Of a DNA stretch of 64,000 nt, positions 25,874-35,687 are shown piece after piece. The DNA is from Cupriavidus laharis (GTDB lineage Bacteria; Pseudomonadota; Gammaproteobacteria; Burkholderiales; Burkholderiaceae). How positions within the stretch are numbered: the first letter of the stretch is position 1; every line of letters starts with the position of its first letter. A program made the position numbers and the translations under genes. The notes under the pieces are model-generated. The model was not told where the DNA came from. It saw nothing but the letters and a program-made list of their open reading frames with translations, and did not search any database. Where the stretch lies: NCBI RefSeq assembly GCF_914271435.1, contig NZ_CAJZAI010000016.1:1-64000 (forward strand), read 5' to 3'.

Positions 25874-26842
25874 GTGGCAGGAATGGGGATCGGCGTACTG
25901 TGCGGACTGCTGGCGGGGGCATTCTGGGGCATGGTATTCATCGCACCCAAGCTTCTGCCGGTGTTCTCGCCCTGGGAACTGGCCATCGGGCGCTACCTGG
26001 CCTACGGGCTGGTCGCGTTCGTCGCCGCCCTGCCCCTGATGAAGCGCCTTGCGCGCAAGCTCACGCGCGCCGACTGCGTGGCGCTGCTGCGCCAGGCCTT
26101 CACCGGCAACCTGCTGTACTACGTGCTGCTGGCCTTTGGCGTGCAACTCGCCGGGGTGGGCCCGACCTCGCTGATCATCGGCATCCTGCCGATCTCCGTG
26201 ACCATCATGGGCCGGCGCGACCATGGCGCGGTGCCGCTGGGCCGGCTGATCTGGCCGCTGCTGGTGGTCGCGGCCGGCATTGCCTGCATCAATATCGACC
26301 TGTTCGGCGGCGGCCAGAGCGCCCATGGCGCTGCGGCCGGCGCCGTGGCCCGCCCAGTCTGGCAGAAGCTGGCAGGCGTGGCCTGCGCAGCAGGCGCGCT
26401 GGTCTGCTGGACGCTCTATGCCGTGGACAACGCGCGCTACCTGCAGCGCAACCCGCACTACAGCGGCAACGAGTGGTCGGCGCTGTACGGACTGTCGACC
26501 GGCGCGGTCTCCGCCGTGCTCGCCGTAGTGGGTTGGCAGCTCGCAGGCGACACACTCAGTGCCCCGGACACCGGGCGCGACTGGCAATGGTTCTGGATGG
26601 TCAACGCCGCGGTAGCACTCGGAGCGTCGCTGATTGGCAACAACCTTTGGAACATCGCCAGCCGCCGATTGCCGCTGACGTTGTCGGGCCAGATGATCGT
26701 ATTCGAGACGCTTTTCGCGCTGGCATACGGGTTTGTGTTCGATCACCGCTGGCCACGGCCACTGGAAATCGCCGCCATCGTCCTGCTCATGGCCGGCGTC
26801 GCCTGGTCTGTCCGCTTGCACGCCAACGACAAGTCTGCGTAG
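25874..26842 (+). CDS. DMT superfamily (EamA) transporter
   Basis: A roughly 322-residue membrane protein with about ten hydrophobic segments in two EamA-like halves. GIGVLCGLLAGAFWGMVFIAPKLLP is TM1, and the second half ends with SGQMIVFETLFALAYGFVFD and IAAIVLLMAGVAWSVRL. These are typical of drug/metabolite transporters. The substrate is unknown. The start is either GTG 25874 or ATG 25883 (three codons apart); neither has a well-spaced Shine-Dalgarno. It is divergent from guaB across 113 bp, but there is no evidence for a functional link. Confidence 0.85.
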   Translation: MAGMGIGVLCGLLAGAFWGMVFIAPKLLPVFSPWELAIGRYLAYGLVAFVAALPLMKRLARKLTRADCVALLRQAFTGNLLYYVLLAFGVQLAGVGPTSLIIGILPISVTIMGRRDHGAVPLGRLIWPLLVVAAGIACINIDLFGGGQSAHGAAAGAVARPVWQKLAGVACAAGALVCWTLYAVDNARYLQRNPHYSGNEWSALYGLSTGAVSAVLAVVGWQLAGDTLSAPDTGRDWQWFWMVNAAVALGASLIGNNLWNIASRRLPLTLSGQMIVFETLFALAYGFVFDHRWPRPLEIAAIVLLMAGVAWSVRLHANDKSA

Positions 26843-26944
26843 ACTTGCATGCGATGCCGCCGGGGTCACATCGATGACGTCCGGCCTGGCCGGCAAGCCA
26901 TTGCCGGCCACCGAAAATCGTCCAGTCACTACCGACACCCAGCC

Positions 26945-27463
26945 ATGATCCGTTCGTCCGCGCTGTCGCTTTCGCTGCTTGCCGCCGCCCTCGCCACCGT
27001 GCCGGCACCGGCATCCGCCCAGTGGCAATGGCGCGATGCCAGTGGCCGCATGGTGTACAGCGATATCCCCCCGCCGCCGTCGATCACGCGCATCGTGAAG
27101 TCCCCCGGACAGCTCTCAGGAGAATACAGGCCCGTCGAGGCACCCCCCGCGAATGCCGAAAGCGCTCCCGCCAGGCCGGCTCCCGTAAAGGCGGCCGCAG
27201 CACCAGCGCCCACGGCCGAGGAGGCGTTCCAGAAGCGCCGCGCGGAGCGACTCGAGGCGGCTGCCAAGGAAGCACAGAAAGAGGCTGAGGCCAACGAGCG
27301 CACCACGCGCTGCGCCCAATTGCGCAACTACGCGCAGGGTCTGCAACAGGGCGTGCGCACCGGCGTAATGACCGCTGACGGCAGCGTGCAGTATCTCGGC
27401 GGCGAAGAGCGCCAGGCCGAGATACTGAAAACGAACGCCAATATCGAGAAGAACTGCGGCTGA
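26945..27463 (+). CDS. DUF4124 domain-containing secreted protein
   Basis: A 172-residue precursor. A signal peptide ends near residue 23 (PAPASAQ). It is followed directly by the DUF4124 signature QWQWRDASGRMVYSDIPPPP. A Pro/Ala linker is followed by a helical charged segment (EEAFQKRRAERLEAAAKEA). Two cysteines at TRCAQL and near the C-terminus (KNCG) may form a disulfide in the periplasm. DUF4124 proteins are common in beta- and gammaproteobacteria and largely uncharacterised. I chose the ATG at 26945 because it gives a clean signal peptide. Confidence 0.85.
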   Translation: MIRSSALSLSLLAAALATVPAPASAQWQWRDASGRMVYSDIPPPPSITRIVKSPGQLSGEYRPVEAPPANAESAPARPAPVKAAAAPAPTAEEAFQKRRAERLEAAAKEAQKEAEANERTTRCAQLRNYAQGLQQGVRTGVMTADGSVQYLGGEERQAEILKTNANIEKNCG

Positions 27464-27500
27464 GGCTCGTACCGGGCGCCAACCCCGGCGCGCCCCGGAT

Positions 27501-27845
27501 TCAGCCGCCGCGCAACCACTTCTGCCCCTCGCGCGTGCCGCTCTCGCGCGTTTTCTGCACGCGCCGGCGCCGGGCCAGTTTCGGATCAGCGGTCAGGGGC
27601 CGATAGACTTCCACGCGGTCGCCTGCACGCACGACGGTATCGGGTGTCTTGAGCTTGCCGTAAATGCCGACCCGCATGGTCGAGGGATCGACTTCCGGAC
27701 AGGCCTGCTGCAGTCCGGAGCCGACGATGGCCGCGGCAATCGTGGTGCCCACCGGCACGTCGAGTTCCTTCAGGAACACCGAATCCGGCCTGGCGTAGCA
27801 CACCGAGATGCGCACCGTACCCGGTGCGGCCTCAGCTTGCGCCAT
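27501..27845 (-). CDS. RnfH family protein (RatB-like ubiquitin-fold)
   Basis: A 114-residue protein. The RnfH/UPF0125 core is visible as VRISVCYARPDSVFLKELDVPVG near residue 10, VGIYGKLKTPDTVVRAGDRVEVYRPL near residue 60 and DPKLARRRRVQ near the end. The fold is beta-grasp (ubiquitin-like) and the molecular function is not established. The ATG at 27845 overlaps the 3' end of the upstream ratA gene by 14 bp, the usual ratA-rnfH pairing. A basic C-terminal tail of about 20 residues extends past the family core. Confidence 0.87.
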   Translation of the reverse strand: MAQAEAAPGTVRISVCYARPDSVFLKELDVPVGTTIAAAIVGSGLQQACPEVDPSTMRVGIYGKLKTPDTVVRAGDRVEVYRPLTADPKLARRRRVQKTRESGTREGQKWLRGG

Positions 27846-28269
27846 AGACCACCTCCGCGCGCTTGACGAAGGCATCCACGAAGGTATTGGCGATGATGCT
27901 AAATACCGGGCCGATGATCTTTTCCAGCAGCAGGCTGGAGAACTCGTAGTGCAGGTGGAATTCGATCTTGCAGGCGTCCTCGCGTAGCGGCGTGAAGCGC
28001 CAGGAGCCATTGAAGGTCTTGAACGGACCGTCGGCAAAGGTCATGTCGATGCGGGTTGGCCGCTCCTGCGTGTTGCGCGTGTGGAAGAACTGCTGGATGC
28101 CCTTGAACTGGATGTGGATCTTGGCGTCCAGCGTGGCCTCGGTCTGCTCGAACACCTCCACGCCGCCGCACCACGGGAGGAACTTGGGGTAGTCCTCCAC
28201 GCGCGTGACCAGGTCGTACATCTGCGCGGCCGAATAGCCGAGCAGCACGGATTTATGGACGTCTGCCAT
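27832..28269 (-). CDS. ratA: RatA/COQ10-type START-domain protein
   Basis: A 145-residue polyketide-cyclase/START-fold protein. Conserved blocks are VLLGYSAAQMYDLVTRVEDYPKFLPWC near residue 8, FKTFNGSWRFTPL near residue 85 and EFSSLLLEKIIGPVFSIIANTFVDAF near residue 112. This family includes mitochondrial COQ10 (ubiquinone-binding) and E. coli RatA, reported to interfere with 70S association. A role in respiration versus translation cannot be chosen from sequence. The start MADVHKS at 28269 matches the family. It lies opposite smpB across a 200-bp region, a layout common in proteobacteria. Confidence 0.9.
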   Translation of the reverse strand: MADVHKSVLLGYSAAQMYDLVTRVEDYPKFLPWCGGVEVFEQTEATLDAKIHIQFKGIQQFFHTRNTQERPTRIDMTFADGPFKTFNGSWRFTPLREDACKIEFHLHYEFSSLLLEKIIGPVFSIIANTFVDAFVKRAEVVYGAS

Positions 28270-28365
28270 GAATGGGAAAATCAGGCATCCGGCCATACCG
28301 CACTGCAATATCGCGCCAGTCGGACCTGGCGCGCCGCGGGCATGGACCGGTACCGGGGCTGGTTT

Positions 28366-28385
28366 GCTAAAATCCGGATTTTAGC
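28366..28385. promoter_or_regulatory. Perfect 20-bp palindrome with mirrored -10-like boxes, ratA/smpB
   Basis: GCTAAAATCC-GGATTTTAGC reads identically on both strands and places a TAAAAT hexamer on each. On + it is preceded by TGC, an extended -10 form. It lies 85 bp from smpB and 97 bp from ratA and probably forms overlapping divergent promoters or a dimeric operator. Confidence 0.5.
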
Positions 28386-28469
28386 CGACGCAGGCCTCCG
28401 CGGCATCCCCGCCGCAGAACGGGCCACTGCCGGCAAGACATTCCACTTACGAATCCCTTACCCGCACGC

Positions 28470-28922
28470 ATGACCATCGCAGATAACAAGAAGGCCTTTT
28501 TCGACTACTTCATTGAAGAGCGATACGAGGCCGGCATCGTGCTGGAAGGCTGGGAAGTCAAGGCGATCCGCGCGGGCCGCGTGCAGATCAAGGAAGGCTA
28601 CGTGGTCGTGCGCGATGCCGAGATGTACCTGATCGGCGCCCACATCAGCCCGCTGCAGAGCGCCTCCACCCACGTGACGCCCGACCCGGTGCGCACGCGC
28701 AAGCTGCTGCTCAAGGCCGACGAAATCAAGAAGCTGATCGGCAAGGTCGAGCAGCGCGGCTATACGCTGGTGCCGCTGAACCTGCACTACACGCGCGGCC
28801 GCGTGAAATGCGAGATCGGCCTCGCCAAGGGCAAGAAGCTCTTCGACAAGCGCGAAACCGAGAAGCAGCGCGACTGGCAGCGCGAGAAATCGCGCATCAT
28901 GAAGGGCGGCGGCAAGGAATAA
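28470..28922 (+). CDS. smpB: SsrA-binding protein SmpB
   Basis: A 150-residue SmpB of normal length. Family blocks are MTIADNKKAFFDYFIEE, EAGIVLEGWEVKAIRAGRVQ near residue 25, DAEMYLIGAHISP near residue 50 and GKKLFDKRETEKQRDWQREK near residue 120. The basic tail (KSRIMKGGGKE) enters the A-site during trans-translation. SmpB delivers tmRNA to stalled ribosomes. The ssrA gene itself is not in this window. Confidence 0.97.
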   Translation: MTIADNKKAFFDYFIEERYEAGIVLEGWEVKAIRAGRVQIKEGYVVVRDAEMYLIGAHISPLQSASTHVTPDPVRTRKLLLKADEIKKLIGKVEQRGYTLVPLNLHYTRGRVKCEIGLAKGKKLFDKRETEKQRDWQREKSRIMKGGGKE

Positions 28923-28932
28923 GAGCCTTTGC

Positions 28933-29020
28933 GTCGTTCCCGCGAAAGCGGGAACCCAGTGGCTTTGAAAGGCACTGGATTCCCGCCCACGTGCCCTTTG
29001 GGTATGCGCGGGAATGACGG
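28933..29020. repeat. REP-like dispersed palindromic element
   Basis: The outer arms CGTCGTTCCCGCG (28933-28945) and CGCGGGAATGACG (29008-29020) differ by one transition. Inside, GGGAACCCAGTG (28951-28962) pairs with CACTGGATTCCC (28974-28985) around an 11-base loop. The CGTC(A/G)TTCCCGCG core is a known dispersed motif in several proteobacteria. It sits between the convergent smpB and SPFH genes and may act as their shared terminator. Confidence 0.6.
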
Positions 29021-29042
29021 TCGGTCAGTGCGGACCGTGCCC

Positions 29043-29972
29043 TCAGCTGGCCTTCTGCCCTTTCACGATCTGCAGCGCGGAGGCAATCATGCTGCTCATC
29101 TCACCAAGGTTGCCCGGCACGATCAGCGTATTGCCCTGCTTGGCAAGGTTGCCGAAGGCCGTGACGTATTCCTCGGCCACCTTGAGGTTCACGGCTTCCA
29201 TGCCGCCTTCCACACGAATGGCCTGACCAATTTTCTGGATCGCCTGCGCATTGGCCTCGGCCACCGCCAGGATGGCCGCCGCCTCGCCCTGCGCCTTGTT
29301 GATGGCGGCCTGCCTCTCGCCTTCGGATTTCTGGATGGCCGCTTCGCGCGCGCCGGCAGCGAGGTTGATCTGCTCCTGGCGCTTGCCCTCGGACGCGGCG
29401 ATCAACGCCCGCTTCTCACGCTCTGCCGTGATCTGCGCCTGCATGGCGTGCAGGATTTCCTTGGGCGGCGTCAGGTCCTTGATCTCGTAGCGCAGCACCT
29501 TCACGCCCCAGTTGGCAGCGGCCTCGTCCAGCGCGTTGACCACGCTGTGGTTGATGAACTCGCGCTCCTCGAAAGTCTTGTCGAGTTCCAGCTTGCCGAT
29601 GACCGAGCGTAACGTGGTCTGCGACAGCTGCGTGATCGCCACCACGAAGTTGCTCGATCCATACGAAGCCTTCATGGGGTCCGTGACCTGGAAGTACAGC
29701 ACGCCATCGACCTGAAGCTGCGTATTGTCCTTCGTGATGCAGACCTGGCTGGGCACGTCGAGCGGGATTTCCTTCAGGATGTGCTTGTAGGCGACGCGGT
29801 CGATGAACGGCACCACGATCGATAGCCCCGGTGTCAGCGTCGCGTGATAGCGCCCCAGGCGCTCGAGCACCCAGGCATGCTGCTGGGGCACGATCTTGAT
29901 GCCCTTCGCAATCAGCACGATCGCGGCAATCAGGATGATCAGCGGCAACAGGCCAAGCTGAAAGACTTCCAT
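29043..29972 (-). CDS. SPFH/band-7 (stomatin-like, QmcA-type) membrane protein
   Basis: A 309-residue protein. One N-terminal transmembrane helix (residues 5-24) is followed by the band-7 domain: KIVPQQHAWVLERLGRYHATLTPG, PFIDRVAYKHILKEIPLDVPSQ and ITKDNTQLQVDGVLYFQV. A long Ala/Glu/Lys coiled-coil follows (ITAEREKRALIAASEGKRQEQINLAA onward, residues about 185-255). SPFH proteins oligomerise into membrane microdomain scaffolds, and QmcA binds FtsH-HflKC in E. coli. The start MEVFQLG at 29972 was chosen because it puts the TM helix at the N-terminus. It is downstream of an nfeD gene, the classic stomatin-NfeD pair. Confidence 0.9.
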   Translation of the reverse strand: MEVFQLGLLPLIILIAAIVLIAKGIKIVPQQHAWVLERLGRYHATLTPGLSIVVPFIDRVAYKHILKEIPLDVPSQVCITKDNTQLQVDGVLYFQVTDPMKASYGSSNFVVAITQLSQTTLRSVIGKLELDKTFEEREFINHSVVNALDEAAANWGVKVLRYEIKDLTPPKEILHAMQAQITAEREKRALIAASEGKRQEQINLAAGAREAAIQKSEGERQAAINKAQGEAAAILAVAEANAQAIQKIGQAIRVEGGMEAVNLKVAEEYVTAFGNLAKQGNTLIVPGNLGEMSSMIASALQIVKGQKAS

Positions 29973-30034
29973 GTAAGACCCTCCGGACAATGGACAGCGT
30001 CGCCGCACCAGCGCGGCACAAGAGAAAAGGGGAA

Positions 30035-30460
30035 TCAGCGCGGCGATACGATCAACGTCGCGCCTCGCACCTCGACGATGCGGAAGCGGCCCGGTGCGGG
30101 CTCGGCGCCCGGCACCAACTCGACAGTCCAGTCAGCGCCGCGGTACGGCACGCGGGCGCGCCGGTAGACATCCCACGCGGGCACTTCGAGTTCCTGGCCG
30201 ATGTCGAGGTTCACGCCCGGATCGGCAGCGGCGTTCCCGCGCCGCTGCCTGCCGAAGCGCGAGCGGCGCAATACCGCAATACCGATGACGGCCACCACGG
30301 CGGCCACCAGCGTCTGCGCCGGCGGCGCCAGCCCGGACAGCGCCGCCAAACCACCCGCGGCGAGCCCGAGCGCGACCATCAGCAGATAGAACGTACCGGT
30401 AGCCAGCTCCGCGATCACCAGCGCGACCACGGCCACGAACCACATGTAGTGCGAAGCCAT
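30035..30460 (-). CDS. NfeD family protein
   Basis: A 141-residue short NfeD. Hydrophobic segments lie near residues 5-28, 32-50 and 52-65, followed by a C-terminal OB-fold-like domain containing VYRRARVPYRGADWTVELV. NfeD proteins occur as operon partners of SPFH proteins and are thought to anchor or process them. The gene ends 62 bp before the SPFH start on the same strand. The ATG at 30460 (MASHYMWFVAVV) gives the family-like N-terminal helix; a longer upstream in-frame start adds a basic Gly-rich stretch that overlaps the ppsA terminator. Confidence 0.87.
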   Translation of the reverse strand: MASHYMWFVAVVALVIAELATGTFYLLMVALGLAAGGLAALSGLAPPAQTLVAAVVAVIGIAVLRRSRFGRQRRGNAAADPGVNLDIGQELEVPAWDVYRRARVPYRGADWTVELVPGAEPAPGRFRIVEVRGATLIVSPR

Positions 30461-30516
30461 CCGTCCCCTTCCCGCCCGGGCAGCCGGGCATCCGTCATCC
30501 AATGCAGAAGGCAAAG

Positions 30517-30551
30517 AAAAACCCCCGCAACGCCAGCGGCGCCTGCGGGGG
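30517..30551 (-). terminator. Intrinsic terminator after ppsA
   Basis: The 8-bp GC stem CCCCCGCA / TGCGGGGG (30522-30529, 30544-30551) has a 14-base loop. On the minus strand it is followed by TTTTTC. It lies about 85 bp past the ppsA stop. Confidence 0.75.
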
Positions 30552-30634
30552 CCTTTGTTCACACCTGCCGCAGGGCCGGTGCTACCCGGCACACAACGGC
30601 GCCGGCAGTTCTCGTTATTGTGACGCCAAATGCA

Positions 30635-33019
<2,385 letters not shown>

Positions 33020-33211
33020 GAAAGCCTCAAAACAAAGTAAGAAATCTGGCGCGGGTGTCCGGTATGTTCTTGGTGTTCTGTTCCCGGAACGATCGCTTGG
33101 CTAAACAACCCCGGAGATCTCAGGGGAATTGCGTTTTGTGGCTCTCATCTCGCAGCGCACATTGTCAACAATTCCAGCCGGGATGGCCGCACCGGCAAAG
33201 GCTCACCGGAA

Positions 33212-33240
33212 TTGCTTAGCGAAAAGATCGCCGCTATTCT
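33212..33240 (+). promoter_or_regulatory. Candidate sigma-70 promoter for ppsR
   Basis: TTGCTT (33212-33217), a 17-bp spacer and TATTCT (33235-33240) lie 57 bp before the ppsR ATG. This is a reasonable match to the housekeeping consensus. No equally good promoter was found for ppsA in the 277-bp divergent region. Confidence 0.5.
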
Positions 33241-33296
33241 ACCGTGCTGTGCCGCACTTTTCTGCGGAAGATTAAATCTATTTACTCTGCTCGCCC

Positions 33297-34202
33297 ATGT
33301 CTGAGCCAGTCGCGCCGGACGGCGCCCAACCGGCCACCGCCGGTGCCACGCCGCAGTCTCCCCAACCTGCCGCGGGCGACCGCCCCGCCACCCGAACCGT
33401 ATTCATCGTCTCGGACGGCACCGGCATTACCGCCGAAACCTTCAGCCATTCGATCCTGGCACAGTTCGAGATGCGCTTCCGCAAGGTGCGCATGCCATTT
33501 GTCGACACCCCGGAAAAGGCACATATCGCCGTCGGCAAGATCAATGAGGCATTCCAGACCGAAGGGGTGCCGCCCATCGTCTTCACCACCCTGGTCAACC
33601 AGGAAGCGAACAAGGCACTGCGCCGCGCCAAGGCGATGATCCTGGACATGTTCCAGACCTTCATCGAACCGCTCGAAAAGGAACTCGGGCTGAAATCGAC
33701 GCACGCCATCGGCCGCTTCCACCAGAATGCGGATACCGAGGCGTACAAGAACCGCATCGAGGCCATCAACTTCTCGCTGGCGCATGATGACGGCCAGTCA
33801 CACAAGAACCTCGAGGAAGCCGATGTGATCCTGGTGGGCGTATCGCGCAGCGGCAAGACACCGACCAGTCTCTACCTGGCCATGCAGTACGGCCTGAAAG
33901 CGGCGAACTATCCGCTGATCCCGGACGATTTCGAGCGCGGCAAGCTGCCCAAGGCCCTGTACCACTACAAGAACAAGATCTTCGGGCTGTCCATCGATCC
34001 GCAGCGCCTCACGGAAATCCGCAACGAGCGCCGCCCCGGCAGCAAGTACGCCGCGCTGGAAAACTGCCGTTACGAGGTCAACGAGGCCGAGGCCATGATG
34101 CGCCGGGAAGGCATCAAGTGGCTGTCTTCGACGCACAAGTCGATCGAGGAAATCGCCACGACCATCCTGCAGGAAATCAAGGTCGACCGCGACAACTACT
34201 GA
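33297..34202 (+). CDS. ppsR: PEP synthase regulatory protein (kinase / pyrophosphorylase, DUF299)
   Basis: A 301-residue DUF299 protein. The N-terminal Pro/Ala-rich stretch of about 25 residues is followed by RTVFIVSDGTGITAETFSHS. The P-loop-like GVSRSGKTPTSLYLA lies near residues 180-195. The C-terminal half includes RRPGSKYAALENCRYEVNEAEA. PpsR phosphorylates PEP synthase on a threonine using ADP, inactivating it, and removes the phosphate using Pi. Divergent placement beside ppsA is the conserved arrangement and supports the assignment. Confidence 0.95.
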   Translation: MSEPVAPDGAQPATAGATPQSPQPAAGDRPATRTVFIVSDGTGITAETFSHSILAQFEMRFRKVRMPFVDTPEKAHIAVGKINEAFQTEGVPPIVFTTLVNQEANKALRRAKAMILDMFQTFIEPLEKELGLKSTHAIGRFHQNADTEAYKNRIEAINFSLAHDDGQSHKNLEEADVILVGVSRSGKTPTSLYLAMQYGLKAANYPLIPDDFERGKLPKALYHYKNKIFGLSIDPQRLTEIRNERRPGSKYAALENCRYEVNEAEAMMRREGIKWLSSTHKSIEEIATTILQEIKVDRDNY

Positions 34203-34215
34203 ACGCTGAACGGCG

Positions 34216-35001
34216 CTACCGAGCCGTGCGCCGCTGTCGCACTGCCTCGAACAGGCAGATCGCGGTGGCAGCGGCCACGTTCAGCGATTCCAGGCCGCCC
34301 GGCTGCGGAATGCCAACGGTGCGCGTGACGCGCTCCATCCATGCCGCGCTGACGCCGGCGCCTTCGTTGCCGACAATCCATGCCACCGGCCCGCGCAGGT
34401 CGGTATCGAACACCGCCGCGTCGGCATGCGATGACGTCGCCAGCAGCGGTACCGCCAGCCGTGGCGCCAGCATGTCGATAGTGCAGTGCTCGACAATGTT
34501 CAGGTGGAAATTGGCACCCATGCCTGCACGCAGCGTCTTGATCGACCACGCAAACGCGCAGCCGGTACCCAGGAAGGCGTGACGGATGCCCGCCGCCGCG
34601 GCGCTGCGCAGGATCGACCCGACATTGCCGGCATCCTGCAGGCCATCAAGGATGATGCAGTCTTCCTCGATACGCGCCGGCAAGTGCCCCGACGGCGTCT
34701 CGATCACCAGCATCAGGTCGATGCCGTTGGCCACGCCACTGATCTGCGTGAACAGCGCATCGGCGAGCACCACGATCCGCTGGCTGTCCATTTGCGCCAG
34801 CAGAGGCGCCACTTCGGCATGGTCGTAGTGCCGCTCCGACACCAAGCAGCTGACCGGCTGCCCCAGCGCCGCGATATAGGCCTGCGCGAGGTGCACACCA
34901 TCCAGCAGCGACTGCCCCGCCTTGCGGCGCTGATGCGTCGACGTGGCCAGGGCCTTGAGATGTTTGAACAGCGCGTTGTCGCGCGATGTAACGTGCTTCA
35001 C
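34216..35001 (-). CDS. TrmH (SpoU) family RNA 2'-O-ribose methyltransferase
   Basis: A 261-residue SPOUT methyltransferase. The N-terminal substrate-binding domain begins ITSRDNALFKHLKAL-like (VTSRDNALFKHLKAL) with HQRRKAGQSLLDG. The three SpoU motifs are visible: LDGLQDAGNVGSILRSAAAAG near residue 145, WIVGNEGAGVSAAW near residue 210, and IPQPGGLESLNVAAATAICLFE near residue 235, which forms the trefoil knot. It methylates a ribose in rRNA or tRNA with S-adenosylmethionine; the exact nucleotide cannot be read from sequence. It may be the last gene of the lpx-rnhB cluster, 29 bp downstream of rnhB. Confidence 0.92.
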   Translation of the reverse strand: MKHVTSRDNALFKHLKALATSTHQRRKAGQSLLDGVHLAQAYIAALGQPVSCLVSERHYDHAEVAPLLAQMDSQRIVVLADALFTQISGVANGIDLMLVIETPSGHLPARIEEDCIILDGLQDAGNVGSILRSAAAAGIRHAFLGTGCAFAWSIKTLRAGMGANFHLNIVEHCTIDMLAPRLAVPLLATSSHADAAVFDTDLRGPVAWIVGNEGAGVSAAWMERVTRTVGIPQPGGLESLNVAAATAICLFEAVRQRRTAR

Positions 35002-35030
35002 AGGTGTAATTCTCGATTCGCGCGCCGCGC

Positions 35031-35687
35031 TCAGAAGGCCACCGGGCCGCGGGCCAGCGCCTCGCGCACGGGTGCGAAGGAACGCCGATGGTGCGGCGTG
35101 GCGCCGAACTGCGCGAGGGCCGCAAGATGCTGTGGTGTCGGATAGCCCGCGTGAGCGTCGAAGCCGTACTGCGGATAGGCATCGTGCAAGACCAGCAGCT
35201 CACGGTCCCGTGCCACCTTCGCCAGGATGGACGCTGCCGAGATTGCCTTGACCAGCGCATCGCCCTTGACCACCGCCTCGACCGGGAACGGCACCTGCGG
35301 GCAGCGGTTGCCGTCCACCTGGACCAGATCTGGCGTGACGCCTTTTGCGGCCAGCCCTTGCACCGCGCGTTGCATCGCAAGCATGGTGGCATGGAGGATA
35401 TTCAGCGTATCGATCTCCTCCACGGTGGCGAAGGCGATATGCCAGCCCAGGGCGCGCTCGCAGATCTTGTCGTAAAGGTCTTCGCGCTTGCTGGCGCTGA
35501 GAACCTTCGAATCCGCAAGCCCGCGAATCATCGGCTTGCCCGGATCGAGCACCACCGCGGCGGCGTACACCGGCCCGGCCAGCGGCCCCCGGCCGGCCTC
35601 GTCCACACCGCACAGGAGCTGAACGCTTGCCGCGACCGGCGCAAGGTCGAGCCCCATCTGCGGCGACGGCAACTTGCGGCGAACCAT
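35031..35687 (-). CDS. rnhB: Ribonuclease HII
   Basis: A 218-residue RNase HII. The DEG-type active-site block is CGVDEAGRGPLAGPVYAAAV near residue 25, and ADSKVLSASKRE, VDGNRCPQVPFP and ISAASILAKVARDRE are the other family blocks. It degrades the RNA of RNA-DNA hybrids and initiates ribonucleotide excision. The start shares its A with the lpxB stop (TGATG), so translation is coupled to lpxB. An N-terminal extension of about 20 residues (MVRRKLPSPQ) precedes the core, as in other Burkholderiales. Confidence 0.95.
   Translation of the reverse strand: MVRRKLPSPQMGLDLAPVAASVQLLCGVDEAGRGPLAGPVYAAAVVLDPGKPMIRGLADSKVLSASKREDLYDKICERALGWHIAFATVEEIDTLNILHATMLAMQRAVQGLAAKGVTPDLVQVDGNRCPQVPFPVEAVVKGDALVKAISAASILAKVARDRELLVLHDAYPQYGFDAHAGYPTPQHLAALAQFGATPHHRRSFAPVREALARGPVAF

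Noticed and set aside
27501..28269. RatA/RnfH as a defence toxin-antitoxin pair
   Set aside because: The families are core housekeeping in proteobacteria, next to smpB. A START-domain ubiquinone/ribosome role fits better than a mobile toxin.
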